Assembly (NCBI GenBank): GCA_013399875.1
Contig: VXAZ01009369.1
Span: forward strand, 62,001-126,000
Source: Gymnorhina tibicen
Taxonomy: Eukaryota; Chordata; Aves; Passeriformes; Artamidae
DNA: 64,000 bases
Direction: 5' to 3'
Positions 51,701 to 64,000 of the stretch are shown one piece after another. Below the pieces are notes generated by a model. That model was not told where the DNA came from. It made no database searches and saw nothing but the letters and a program-made list of their open reading frames with translations. Both the position numbers and the translations under genes were made by a program. Within the stretch, counting starts at the first letter, position 1. Each line of letters opens with the position of its first letter.

Positions 51701-54700
51701 AGTATATGCATTACAATCACATGTGCTTCAATACCAGCTAAGCACAAATGTAGTAAGAAGTATCTCCTTCGGTGTTTCACAGTGCTGCTGATATTTTACC
51801 TTTTAAAATCAAAGGTCTGTTTTGAAAGACTGTTTTGTTGATTACTTTTTCCTGACCACAAACATTTGAAAAAGCTTGAATGTTAGTGGAGAGCTAGAGT
51901 TAGCAAACCATTCTTTCTGTGTATAAAGTAAGATTTTTATACTTACCTTTTATTAGCAACTTGACTTATATAAAGATCTGAGAGAGCTGCTACATACTAC
52001 AAACAAACAGATGGTTTAAATGCACATAAACTGTCACAGTATGGAAAATTGCAACATTTTCTGGAGGAAGTGTAGATTTTTAAGTCCTTGATTTTTGGTG
52101 TCAGGCACTACCGTCCGTTCCACGTGCAAGCTGAAATTCTTTGCTAGGGCCATGTGCTTTGCCTCTGCAGGAGTAAGCAGTTTATCTCCTGTAATCTCCT
52201 GTGCCACAGAAATTAATTTGTATACTCTCTTTGTACCACAATAGTGTGTGTTATTGTTGTCCTTTTCAAGGGGTTCTAATATCTCAGGAACACTGGCACT
52301 ATAAAGAAAAACAGAGGTGGACTTTTTTTGAAAGCTATTTGAGCAAGTGGCATGGAGTTAACAGCAGGATCTCTAAGCACTGTGGGCTGAGTTGAATATG
52401 TGCCCTTTATGGGAAAATCAAGTGGGCTTGGTGTAGGTGTGGGTAAACTGGTTTGGAGAAACAAGAACCGATTGTCATCTTCTAGAGGAAAACATTTTAG
52501 ATTTCTGTTTTGTTTTCTTTTTTGTTTTTTTTTTTTTATTGTTTAACCATTTCTTTGTTTCATGCTCATACTGCGTACCCATAGTATTGTACCTTGCTTG
52601 GCAGTACAAGAGCTGTTCATTTTGGTGCACACTAGGTAATATGACTGGCACTTGTCACACGTGGTTTAGTTTCCCCCTCTTTCTTGTCAGAGGGAAGAAG
52701 TTATGTACCCTTGGTGCACTGTGTTGCTCTGAAAGTCTGTACATAAAAAAAATATCTAAGTGTCTGTCTTTTGAAAAAATGGAGGTACTGAGTTTTGCTG
52801 AGAGAGAAAGTTTGAATTGATAGCTGTAGTTCATTTCAGAGGCTTAGATTAGCCTGTAGGTATTCCAGGCCAGGTCACAAAATGTGAGATCCAAGGTGCT
52901 GTTTTGTGACATGAGCTTGTCTGCATGGGAGGATAGACTTAACTGTTTGTGTGGTCTGAAATAGAATATATGCATCCAGGAATTTAAAAATATCATAGAC
53001 TTCATCACCTGCTGCCATAAAAAAAGGTGAGTGAATGCTCACCTGTTTTCTTTCATATATGAAAGAACCCAAAAATGCTTCCTGGAAGCACTGCTGAGTT
53101 TCAGAGCACTGTAGTACACGCTGCTTAATTACCCAGTGTCTCAGAAAGCTGGCAAGGCTTCAGTGGCTGCAGGTCTTTCCCTTGTGGAGGGGTTGTAAGA
53201 AGTATTGTATGTCACACCTTCAGCAATTGTGTGTTTAGTGAAATGAACAACGAAACCACTGTTAAAGGAGTCTCTGGGCCTGGGGACAGCTTGTTCTCTT
53301 CCTTAAAGAGTCTTTGCCTTAACATACTCCTTTACCTCCTAGGACAGTGCAGCCACAGCCTGTTGGCTAGATGCTTTCCGTGGCCCACACGGAATGTGTG
53401 AATCCCACATTAGAAAATTGGTGGTCCCCCACCTCCGGGGCAGCACTCCTTGCTGCAGCTCTGTGATTTGCACGTTCAGATGGGGAAGAGGAGGCAGGGA
53501 GACTCCGGCTCTCCTCCACTCCCGGGCAAGTGGCAGTCCCCTCCTCACTTGCTTTCTTTCTGAACCCACATTTGGCATTTCTGGTTGCACAGGGGTCCTT
53601 CTTTGTCAGAGAAAATTAGAGTCTCCCAACATTTTGTGCCCTGGAGTCTGATGATGGGGGACTTCTTTGGTGATGAAGAAAACATGGGTTCAAACTCTCT
53701 GAGGCCATGGACAGCCCTGATACAGTTACCCCTGATTAAGTGTTCTCACCACTTGCTTTTTATTACACGACTTTGATTGTTGTGGCTGCCACATAATGTT
53801 TTAAATGGTGCCTGCTCTGCTCTGTGAGGTTCCTGACTCACAAGAAGGTTGTGGAGACTGCTGGTAGCCAGTAGCTCTTGTGGGGTACCTGTCAAGTCAC
53901 TCTCAAGTCATTGAAGTGAGGTATGGGTGGATTGAGAGGTCTAAATTCTACCTAAGTTGCACTTTGGGCACAGGAGTAATTTTTTTCTGAGCTGATTGAA
54001 CAAGTGTTTATATGCAGGTTGGCAAGAAGAATTTAGTCTAAAATGGCTCTCATTCAGGTAGGTAAAATGAAGATATGCTATATCCAGCAATTTAGAGACA
54101 AAAACATGCAAGCAGCCCTGCACTACTCATTTTGTGTTCATGCAATGCCCTGAAATTAAAACGTAAGGTTGAAGTAACAATGACTTCTTTACTTACCACA
54201 GAGCTCTTTCAGAAGTAATTTATTTAAGCCTACAGTGTGATTTAACTTGCCAGACCTTTCTCAGAGCTTGAATAAACCCGCAATGATTATACATTTTCAT
54301 CTGTCTCAGCAAGAAAACCTTCAATTCTGTTGGTCTGACCTGCCCCTTCCAGCAAAGGAAGGATACATTTAGAATATGTCACCCACCCACAGAGAAAATA
54401 TAATTTGGACTATCTGGATGATGATTTATTTGGGGGCCATTACACTGTACTTTCCTAGTTTTTGCTAATGTATTATGCATTAATTTTTCATTTTGATGCA
54501 CAGCTTTTGTACCTCATTGGGAACTGCTGTTAGCTTAAACCTATGAATCCCTGTTCCTTCCCTGGAGGAAGAAAACTTCCTCCCTCTGTTCTCCTCCCCA
54601 CCATGTTTGTCTGCTCACGTATCTGCCCCCCTCACTCTCAGGCAAACTTCTTCTGCTTTTCTAATTTGACTGCTTCTGCTTAACACCATTCAGACCCCAG

Positions 54701-57700
54701 CCAGGTGCCATCAATCTCTGGCACTGCCATTTTCCCAAGAAATAGAGGGCAGAGGCAAATACTTGCAATTCAGCAGTGCCGGAGGGCTGTGCTGGCTTTG
54801 TAGCATGAGATTTGTGGCCACATATCTTTCTTTCTTTTTTTTTTTTTAGAAAATGTGCCATTTTCTATTTCCAACAAATAGTTTAAACAAGTCAAAGTGA
54901 CTTTTTAAAGTGCAATACATGGTTTCTCAGATTGGATGCACAATAAAGAGCCCTGAGTAACCATGCTCTTGTGCTGACTGCAAACTAAGAATTAGTGTCG
55001 TGTGTCAGAATTCCCCTGAAGGTACATATTTAGTCTAAAAGCAAAGAATTTCTGTTAAAGGCACTGAAAAAACTGCATATAACCCTGGGGATGGTTTTGG
55101 ACTTTCTGTAGCATGTTCAAACAATACAACAATTTTTTTTAGGTAGAAACTTAGAAGCAGAAATTTAGAGAAACTTTAGGATGTTTACTCTCTGCTTGTT
55201 AAAGCTACACATAACCCTTTATTACAAAAGTGAATTATATGTCTAGATCGAAAGCCAAACTCATCCTTAAGCATGCTAGGAAATTTATACAACAGCTCAC
55301 AGAAAACTTTTATCGATTCAGTATCTCCTACAGTTTGTATGACTAGTGATGCCCCGTGCCAAAGCCATGGACTGGTTGGATAAGGATTCAGAAAATATTT
55401 GTAATTAAAAAAAAAAAATCTGGAACTACCCTGGCATGTGGCACTGGTTTGAAGTAAGGCAGTAAGTGGTGAAATTAATTTATGTCTAGTGATGACAACT
55501 TGATCAAGGAAGCACCTTTCATGAAAGGTCTTCAGCAAATCAAGAAGCATGGGAATGCTGTAGAAGGCATGTTGAAAATCTAAGCTGAAATCCATTTCTG
55601 CGGTGGAAAACAGAAAACTGAAGTTAAGAAATTAGTTTCAATTTTGCGTTACAGATCTCTTAAAAATGATAATTTCACGCCCCTTGCACTGCATAACATT
55701 TTCCCTTATCTATTTTGTACTTTCCAAAAATATTATTTCTTCTTAACTGCATTATTTCTATTTGGAAATGTTTCCTTCAAGCCTTCTCAGATAAATATCT
55801 TTCTGATACCTTTAGTTTAGAAAAAACTGACCTGTGCTACAAGGGAGGTTGCTACAAAAGGCAAATCAGGAAACAACCCCAAACCACCTTACGCCCCTCA
55901 GTCAGCTTCTAGTGCTTGCCTCCTTGCAGGGTCAGCTGCTGAGGGTCAGGATGCCTGACGCCACATCCCAGGATGCTCTGCACGGCCACCCTCCTCCATG
56001 CCCGGCCCATGACCCTCCCCAGCCAGTGGGCATTGCTGCTTTGCCTCTGCTACCGACTGTTCCAGCTGTATCCCTCCCACCCGGTGCTGGTCTGCAGCCC
56101 ACCTGCAACCCAACACGCACACTCGGGCTGAGGTCTCTCACCTGGCGAGGCTCTTCTGGGGAGCAGTTTGAAAACCATGGACCTGTGAGTAGTGTTTCCA
56201 TTTTTTAATGACTGAAGAAGACATCTCGGGGCTCCAGGCCTCTTTTGGGAGGAAAGTGAGCTATGGATTTGAATGAGTGCCAGCATTATAAATGAGGCTA
56301 TTACGGGTAGTGCTGGTTTTCTGAAGACATGCTGTTGGTGGAGGTGCTGGTGAGAGACGTGACACAGTGAGGGCCAAGCTGTGCAGCCTTATGGCATGTG
56401 TGTTGGCAGCCCTTGGCAACTGGCACGAGTGGTCTCTCTAACATATGGGTCATGCAGACAACATGAGGAATAGCTAAGCTTCCAAAACGACATTCCTCAG
56501 TATCTGAGTGCCCTGGAGGGGAAATGAAGAGCTAGAAAACATGATGGCAGAGAAAGTGGCCTCCAGAGCCCAGCCCTGGATACTGTGACAGTGTAGGTGC
56601 AGCCAGAAATTGCTGACAAATGTGTCTCAGAACCAGGATAACACTGTTTTACTAATTTTGTATATTAGAATATTTTAAAACCTTCTGTTTTTGCATAGAG
56701 ATGGATCACAGTGATCTGTTTCTCAAAGAACAAGATCAAAAAGGGAAAGCACATGGACTGAGAGCAGGAACTTGTAATTTGTGGTCTTTTGTTTTTGAAA
56801 TAAACCAAGCCTGCAGACCTCAGTATTGCATAATCTACTTCCATGCTCAGGACTTTTGTTCTGAACTTTGACTTTAGGAGATTACCATAGCGGCTTCTAC
56901 TTCAAATCTAATTATTGCCTCACCCATGTATTTCTTTCTACACACAGTTTTCACCAATGAGAATAGAAGATACAGACCACGGAAGACTGAGACTTCATGT
57001 CTCAAATTACCACGTATTTTGAGATGCAGTTTGGTGGAAAGGCTGTCTCCCAAACAGGGTGCAAGTAGGCTTTTCTGACATACGTGATGCCAGTATTTGC
57101 CCTTGTAACATTTGTATCAAATTGTTCCATTTGAAATACTCTAAACTTCTCTAACCTCTCACTTCCTTCATCTGGACACTCCTCTCCTTCCCATGTAGTC
57201 TCATTTCCAAACAGCCTCTTTCTTCCTATGCTTCATGTCTTAAATCTTCTTCAACCAAGCCCAGAAGAACAAAATTCTGAAGCGTTGAAGATACATTGCA
57301 AGAGAGGTGAGAAGGATGGGCTCCCACCAAGGCAAGCAGGATGGACTCCCATCATCCTCAGCTGGCTGGCAGCTGTGAAAATAGCCCTGTAGTCAGGGAG
57401 CCCTTATCCTTTTGTAGCTGTGACTCACTGAAGTTGGCCACAGCCAGAATACACAGCACTGCTGCCAGCTTTCCTCTATGTCTCACCCCTGTTCTATGGG
57501 CTGAAGGGTAAACGATGTATTTGGGGGAAACAAAAAAGAATGGAGCCTTCTGAGTCCCTAAAGGAACCTGGCAGGGAGATCGAGAGGCACAGACATGGCC
57601 GTGTCCAAACTTCCCTGTAAACGAGTGATTTTTGAGAGGTAAAAATTTCCACAGTTTTGTGTACAAGCCTGGAGGTGTTGGAAATCCCCAGATCATCCTG

Positions 57701-58250
57701 GTGGGGACATTAAAGGACTGCATGAAGCTACACAAGAACATTCAGAATTTTCCCTGAAACTTTGGCGCATGTGTAACTGTCACTTGGCAATTATACACTT
57801 TTTTCATGTGAAACAAGCTGCCAGCTGAAGGGCTGTTGGCTGCTGTGTTACATGCGTTACATTTACAAAGACATTTTATAAGGCGATAGGCTGAGTAACA
57901 GTTTGCAAATGCAAGTTGAATGTATTTTTTATATCTGTGTCTATGGGATGTTCTGTAGAATGAGACACATTAAGGATAACTGACTGTGTTCTTAATGTGC
58001 CACTGACCTCTTAATGCACTGTGAAGTTCTGGAGATAAAGCAAAGATGGGATGGACTTTATGGGTGCTGGAAAGTTAGTTCAGCCACTACAGCAAGACTG
58101 GTGTTAAGAACTGCTTAAACCTAGATAATTTAAATGAACCAGAGATGGTTATAAATACTCTTCTGAATGCGAATGTATTTCCAGTTCAGCATATGAGCTA
58201 TAGATTTGGGTGTTCTGCTTAAAAAGGGAAGGAAAGAGCTGCAGATGGTG

Positions 58251-58270
58251 TTTTTTTTTTTTTTTTTTTT
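58251..58270. repeat. poly-T run
   Basis: Twenty T residues followed by AATTAAAATG. It could be a retroposon tail in antisense, but no element is recognisable beside it. Confidence 0.8.
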
Positions 58271-60140
58271 AATTAAAATGCATTTTCATGAGAAATATTG
58301 ATGCTTTCAAGCCATTGGGAAATTTTCTTTCTGTTCAACACTTTCTGGGTTTTTTTCCAGGCCTCAGTCACTGAAACATGAGCCCAAAGAGGAAAGGCAG
58401 CCCAAGGCAACCCAGCCATGTCCTGCTTTGGAGGAGAACAGACAAAATGGCAAGAGAGATGAGGGTGAGCTGGCTGCAGAAATAGGGAGTGGCCTCTGTT
58501 CTTTGCTGGCAGGGCACCTGCAGAGGATGTGGTAGCAGCCCTCAGACATCACTAAGTGCAGAGCTGCCCCAGCACAGAGTTAGGTGCAGAATGTTTGCAG
58601 AGCCCAGAGCAAATACTTGGGCAGCTAGCCCATGAGTGCCATGCGTCAGGACTGCCCAAACCTGGCACCTCCCGGTGCTTGCAAGGGGCAGCTCTACCCA
58701 CACAACTGCAATTGCAGCTGGTCAGTACAGCTCTCCCATAGACGCCTTTGGAGCCCACAGAATTTCAGTAGACCCTGACTTGTCTGTGGGCCACAGTGCT
58801 GGGAGAAACGTTCATCAGTAATACATGCTCCCGTTTTATCTGCAACAAGTCCCTTCACATCCCTCTTTTTGCATCAGCTTGCTTGCCTCAGGGCATTGTC
58901 AGGAGTCAGCACAAGGCAGTTTTACTGCTGCCCTGCATCGCGCTCGCGGCGGTGCCTGCAGCCCCTTTGGGCTGGGAGCTTAGAGAGTTCACAAGGGCGA
59001 TGCAGGCTCTGGCAAGACAGACAGACAGAGTTTAATTTACTAACAGCGATACAATCTAAACAGCTACAGATTTTCTAGGCATTTCTGTGCCTTTCTGAGC
59101 TTCTTGTGTGGCAGCGGGAAGCTGTGCTGCCTGTGCAACATTTACTCAGGTTTTCCAAGAGGGAAATGTGCAGCAAATAAAGGAGCTGGGATGCAAAAGA
59201 GTGGCAGCTGCTTTAGGACTGTTAGAGAGGCTCTTTTACAGACGAATGAACCGTCAATTTGTAGTAAGACATTGTTTTCTAAACATAGCATGAAAACTGT
59301 TATCTTGCCTGGCTGGTCATTAGAAGAGAGATAATTATAGTCTCTGTGCGACAGCCGGGCCCAGAACAGGGGCTGCATTGTCCCAGGTCCCAGCTGAGCT
59401 CTAGCGCAGGCTCCCCAGGCGGTGCTGGGACAAGGGGGCTCCTTGTGCCCCGGCAAGTTCAAAAGAGGAATTGAAGTGCTCTGAGTAGGTGTTAAGCACC
59501 TATTTCTCTGTCCGACTCTGGACTTAAAAATCTGCTCCACGGGAGAAAGGTGCGGAGGGCAGACCCGTGACTGCTGTAGCCGCATCATCCCAGGCTTTTT
59601 GTACAACACATGCTATGATTATTATTTTTCTTTTATTTTTAAAAAATCAAACCCCAAACCGTCAGTTTTGCAGTTCTGTGTTTCTGTTTTTCAACACAGA
59701 TCAATGAGACCTGTATGATGGACAGGTTTTCAGAAGGAAGGACATATTGTATGTTCAGAGTCCACTTCCTCAGCCCTGAATGAGAAATCCAAACCTCAGC
59801 TGATGCTGCAGTAGGCTGGAGGAGTCCTGGTGTGTACCCAGAGCTTCAGGGGGCCAGAACATCCGCCCAGGACTGCCAGGAAATTCCAGACTTTTGTTTT
59901 TCGTTACACATCCAGAAAGGACCCTGCCACCCCAGCCAATTGCAACAGGCCAACACAGACTTCATTGCTCTGGCACCTGCCCGTGCCAGTCCCACTATAT
60001 GGGCAGTTCATGTCTGTAAGTGCCACAGAACTTTTTTTCAGGAATACAAGGAATACAGTCATAGTTGGCAGGTAGTAAACTGAGCTATAAGTTTCTCTTG
60101 CTCATTTCATCCAGGTGCCTTAAATGACTTACCTATCCAC

Positions 60141-60392
60141 ACTTAAACTGAAAGAGAGTGGGTTTAGATTAGATATTAGGATGAAATTCTTCACTGTGAG
60201 GGTGGTGAGGCACTGGCACAGGTTGCCCAGAGAAGTTGTGGATGTCACATGAAGTGTTCAAAGCCAGACTGGATATGGCTTTGAGCAACCTGGTGTGGTG
60301 AAAGTTACCCCTGCTTGTGGCACGGGGGTTGGAATGGTTAGATGGTCTTTAAGGTTCCTTCCAATCCAAACCAAACAATGGTTCTGTGATTT
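60141..60392 (+). mobile_element. CR1 LINE 3' end
   Basis: It contains the conserved attaggatgaaattcttcac, gtggtgaggcactggcacag, ggttggaatggttagatg and ccttccaatccaaacc blocks and ends in a diverged ATGGTTCTGTGAT tail. 5' truncated, non-coding, antisense to VIT in the proposed intron 1. Confidence 0.93.
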
Positions 60393-62479
60393 AGGAGACT
60401 TTTTGTAAAACAGGGGACTTGTACATGCATGCTCTGAGCCTTAGGTTTGCAGTATTTTCTGACTAGATCTTTATTTGTCATTCAGAGGTGAAAAGGAAAA
60501 AGTTCAAAATTCTTCAGGCAGACCAGATACAGTCAAGTTTTTGATGCCATTGTTACATAAACGTCAGGTTTATTTTTAGCAGTTTTCTAAGAAGCAATGG
60601 CCAGAAATAATAAATAATTCTGATGTTTCATATGAAGTAATTAACCTGTTTTCCCAGCTTCTGTGTTCACATTGTGGCTCAGGCAGTCCCCTTTTAGAAA
60701 TACTCCAATTAATTTTGACAAAAAGGAGAGTAAAAATTAATTTTCTGCTACTTCTGTGAAAGTCAGTAGCTGGGTAAAAAGGGAACACCTTGTTAATGCC
60801 TCCTCTAAAGGAAAGGCTTTTGTAGGATCTCATCCTTATTAGACAAAAGAGAATCCACATGGAGTATCTCTCTTGCATTCCAAGTGTGAGGAAACCTGGT
60901 CTAGCTAGTAAAACTGCTTGGTTCAACCAGTCAGGGGTAAGTGCTGTAATTATACCACTGGGGAAAGAAGTGTCTCACATAAAGCAAAGGTAGGAACAAG
61001 TTAAGAGCGAGTTAAGAACATAACATTACTACTACCAGTGGAAACACCGTATTAGCAATACATTCAAAGTTTCTTCTTAAAAAGATACTTTTTATGTCCT
61101 GAATAGCTAAAAGACAGTAAGTCTTTTTTGTCATCCTGGTGAGAACAACCCCAGCAACTCAAAGGATTAGACAAAACATGCAAGCAAAATAAGTCTGTTT
61201 AATATAAGATACTAGCTTAATACTTGAAAATTAATGTGTTTGTAATGCAGTTATTTTTGCTTGAGTTCTCTTGGCATCTCTGAAAGAGATCAGTCTTACA
61301 GCCATGACTGTTATTCAAGTGATGAACTGAGTAAAGTAAGAAGAAGATGACAATACAGATACAGAAAAACATAGATTTTCTTTGAGTGTAGACAAATGCA
61401 AATCGTTTTTAACTTCAGGATGCATACAGGAAAACACAAACTATAAGCATATACAACTCTGTGGCTTTTTTCAGTAAAATGTATTTTAAAAGCCATCTAA
61501 ACAAATTTTTCTCTGTGTATGTTTTCTTGTTTTGGTGTTTTGTTTAAATTTAGGAGAGGTTAGAGAAAAAGCAGTGTGGTCTGAGGAGGACTTGTCTCTG
61601 TAATCTGTAATTTTGCTTTTTGCTCTGAATGTGGTGTACCCTTCCCATACACTCTAGGAACAAAATATTAACTAGAGTTGATATTTAGCTTGGGGCATTT
61701 GGTTCATGTTTGTACTAGTCAGAGAGAAATCACATTTTGAAGAGACTTACCAAGACTCTAATCTCTCCGCAGAGAGCTGAGCGGCTGTGGCAGGCTTGAC
61801 AATGCTATTCATTTTTGGAGCCTCACCACCAAAACAAGCACTCAGCACAAAAGGCTGTATGGAGTCTAGGCTACTGTACTGTTCATACATCTGTATCTAT
61901 CCATTAGCAAGGGAGTTCACACCACAGAAACAGACATCACTGGAATAATACCGTTTTCCATTCTGTGCCTTGGAGATTAGTGTTCCCCAGTGTCAGGTAG
62001 TGTTAATTAATGATAGAACACACACCTTCCTATTGATCAAGAAGACTTTGTGAAAAAGTCTTGAAAGCAAAACAGTTTTAAACTTCGGAGCAAGTTGCAC
62101 TGTCTATCACACACTATTTGAACAGAAGGCTTGAATTAATGTCTATTGGTGTGTGGCTTATATACACCATTCTCTATCACAGAGTTAAGCTCTTGCTGTT
62201 CCGGCAGTGAGTATCTGTGTCCACTTTAACAGTAGGGGCTTAATGCTTTCATAAATACTTCATGAAGCATATATGAGTAAAGTACAGTTTCATTCTACAT
62301 TTATGTCTTCATCTTCTTAGGTCTTTGATCCTAAGCACACAGCTGGAATGCTAAATAAAACATTATGTCCCTACAGTTTCTCAGCAGTAAAAATATTTAA
62401 CTATTATCAACAGGCAAGAAACACAACTTCCCCCTCTCCCCCCTAAATAAATGTAGCAGAGAAACAACATCAGAATTAC

Positions 62480-62772
62480 CTTGCTTGAGGTGTGCGCAAC
62501 TTTTTATTCCTTTTCTCCACACAGTATGAAAGTGGGTTTTTTTCCAAGCTTTTCTGTACCCCAAACTCCAGCCAACATTATTCTACAGAAAGAGAGGCAG
62601 GCAGCAGAGGGAGGCCTGGACACCTTTTTTCTTTCAGAGAGGAGCTAATCAAACATTCCCATCAAGCTCCCAGCTCTGTGAAAGGCACATTGCTCTCGCT
62701 CTCCCCCCCTCCCTCCCTCTGTTCCTCTCTCCCTCTCTGTCTCTCTCTCTCTCTGTCTTTCCCTCTCCCTCC
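62480..62772 (-). other. VIT: proposed non-coding first exon of VIT
   Basis: A good donor (CAAG then gtaatt) lies at 62480/62479 on the minus strand, downstream of a TATA-like box. Spliced to exon 2 at 48220 the frame upstream of the vitrin ATG runs into a TAA about 30 nt before the donor, with no Met in between, so this exon would be entirely 5' UTR. It contains a GA-rich tract (CT-rich on the plus strand) and several short upstream ATGs. The 5' end is a guess from the TATA-like box, and other leader exons in the 14-kb gap cannot be excluded. Confidence 0.4.
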
Positions 62773-62774
62773 CG
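62696..62774. repeat. CT/GA-rich low-complexity tract
   Basis: Almost pure C/T on the plus strand, with runs of CTCTCTCT, CCCTCCCTC and a C7 block. It overlaps the proposed VIT leader, where it would be purine-rich (GA) in the transcript. Such tracts are common at vertebrate promoters and are length-variable. Confidence 0.8.
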
Positions 62775-62795
62775 CACACACAGACGTACAGAGCT

Positions 62796-62802
62796 CCTTA
62801 TA
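62796..62802 (-). promoter_or_regulatory. TATA-like box for the proposed VIT promoter
   Basis: The minus strand reads GTATAAGGAGC here, followed about 25-30 nt downstream by the start of the GA-rich leader. A second AT-rich TATA-like run (tatatttaaaata) lies about 40 bp further upstream, at 62833-62845. No CpG island surrounds it, which would fit a tissue-restricted TATA promoter. Position relative to the gene and the adjoining donor site support it; no expression data are available. Confidence 0.35.
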
Positions 62803-64000
62803 CTGATTTAGCAGCTGAATTAGGCGGTCCTATTTTAAATATACGTTCCCTCCCACATATTTTTGGTAGGGATTTCTATGCTCCTTTTGCACTAGCCTGT
62901 CAGATTTGTCAAGTTTTTCTCTTTTGGGAAGTGAAGCTTTACTCAACTGATGTTTTGGCTCATTTTTTTTTCAGTCTCCCTGTGCAGTTCAGCAGTGTAG
63001 TGAAATGACTAGAACTAGTAGATGAGAGTAAACCACACAGCTCTAAAAATTATAGCTACCAGGTTAGTTAGGGTGCAGATCAGATTTAAAGAGAAAAAAT
63101 ATCTTTTGAAGAGACAGGCTGTGATGCCTTTACTTATGTGAATAGCATCGTATTCCCCCAGCAGTGTCCCTGAAGTCAGAGGATTAGTGACAGAATAAGC
63201 CTGCGAGTCTGGGCACAGAGAAGTAGAAGTATGGCATGAGGGTTCTTTCTGATGAAGTTGGATGTGAGAATTTGATAAAATGCTGTCAAAGGCTACTAAA
63301 CTGGTACTCCTTAAGTGTGATCTGGCCAAATGAGACATACAAAATGACTAATTTCTTTAATCTGTACACAGATCTCCTAAAATTCTTGGGTAACTTTAAG
63401 AAGAAAAATTTACTGAGATAATAAAGATCGTAACATTTATGAGATTATCACAGCAATATTTGGTATAATATTCCAGGATACTAGAATGCAAACTATAATT
63501 TGCAATTCCATCAAGGTATTCAGAAGTGTATAGACAATATCCACGGGTGAACATACACTGTTTTACCTAAGATCATTACTGATGAAAAAAATCTAGTATA
63601 AATACAGGAGACTGACTTTAAAAGACACATTAGAAAGACATATAGTTCCTGATTTAACACTCCCCTAAAAGTGTTTAGTTTAAAGGGAAAGTGGTTACCT
63701 AGTACTTGTAAATATCTACTCCAGTACCTGCAGAAACTGTGTAACAGCTCAGCATATTAATAGAAAGTACAATATCAAAAGTTTATCAACAAGTTCCATT
63801 GGTGTTACTAAGATATAATGATCCATAATTCATTTGATTATCTTAGTACAGGAGCTCTGCTTGCCATGGTGAGTCCATGCAAGGCAGGATGCAGTGGACT
63901 GGCAGAAAGCCTCTTCAGACAGCAAATCTGTTAGCAGTTCTACCTAGAATATCTACTGAAAAACCCCTGAAACACTCCCCCTGCCCTCAAATCTTATTAA
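62803..64000. other. upstream DNA beyond the proposed promoter
   Basis: AT-rich non-coding sequence. Apart from the second TATA-like run near 62840 I see no splice-bounded open frame, RNA gene or recognised transposon. In other vertebrates the next gene on this side is FEZ2, divergent from VIT, but nothing here can be assigned to it. Confidence 0.5.

Larger units (their letters stand above)
48221..62479 (-). other. VIT intron 1 (proposed, about 14 kb)
   Basis: Bounded by the proposed donor at 62479 and a strong acceptor (cttttccttttcag) just before exon 2. The content is mostly unremarkable AT-rich intron. It holds a TG microsatellite near 48740, a poly-T run near 58260, a CR1 3' end at 60141-60392, and several GC-rich patches (about 50.4-50.6, 53.3-53.6, 55.9-56.2, 58.4-59.0 and 59.3-59.6 kb). 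None of the patches has an open frame with convincing splice sites. Additional untranslated exons could be hidden here. Confidence 0.45.

Noticed and set aside
1..64000. CRISPR arrays, operons, prophage or bacterial systems
   Set aside because: The sequence is clearly vertebrate; no direct-repeat arrays or prokaryotic gene organisation exist.

Overview
This window looks like part of a bird nuclear genome. The evidence is CR1-type LINE 3' ends carrying the typical ATTCTATGATTCT-like tail, short GT-AG introns, an AT-rich background with small GC-rich patches, and one large multi-exon vertebrate gene. A reptile cannot be excluded. Nothing bacterial, phage or plasmid-like is present, and almost all short ORFs are chance frames inside introns or intergenic DNA.

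The one gene that can be read confidently is vitrin (VIT), an extracellular-matrix protein. It lies on the minus strand and I could thread it from the ATG at 48181 to the stop at 12284. Sixteen coding exons join without a phase break into 2103 nt (700 codons plus stop). The order is: short signal peptide, LCCL domain (exons 4-5), a long low-complexity Lys/Pro/Thr/Ala linker made of small phase-1 cassette exons (6-12), vWFA domain 1 (exons 13-15), and vWFA domain 2 (exons 16-17) ending in the vitrin C-terminus (QPRN). Notable details are a GC-AG intron after exon 6, a 21-nt micro-exon, seven consecutive symmetric phase-1 linker exons, and a mucin-like PT-rich exon. A non-coding first exon with a TATA-like promoter is proposed near 62.5-62.8 kb, which would make intron 1 about 14 kb.

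Region by region: 1 to about 6.75 kb is AT-rich DNA with no coding signal. It ends in a good AATAAA and is probably the long 3' UTR of a plus-strand neighbour; from gene order in other vertebrates that would be striatin (STRN), but no STRN codon is visible. About 6.75-11 kb is intergenic, with an orphan exon-like 117-nt block at 8982-9098. About 11-12.28 kb is the likely VIT 3' UTR. 12.28-48.2 kb holds the VIT coding exons and introns. 48.2-62.5 kb is the proposed first intron. 62.5-64 kb is the proposed promoter and upstream DNA. Transposon content is low: two clear CR1 3' ends (37.7-38.1 and 60.1-60.4 kb), one older CR1 (39.3-39.5 kb), one very degraded CR1 (about 1.6 kb), and an unidentified 54-bp dispersed repeat pair inside intron 9.

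I found no new multi-gene system. The points most worth checking are the splice architecture of the vitrin linker, the orphan exon between the two convergent genes, the unknown repeat pair, and a few intronic stretches that look like conserved regulatory elements but could not be tested for conservation.
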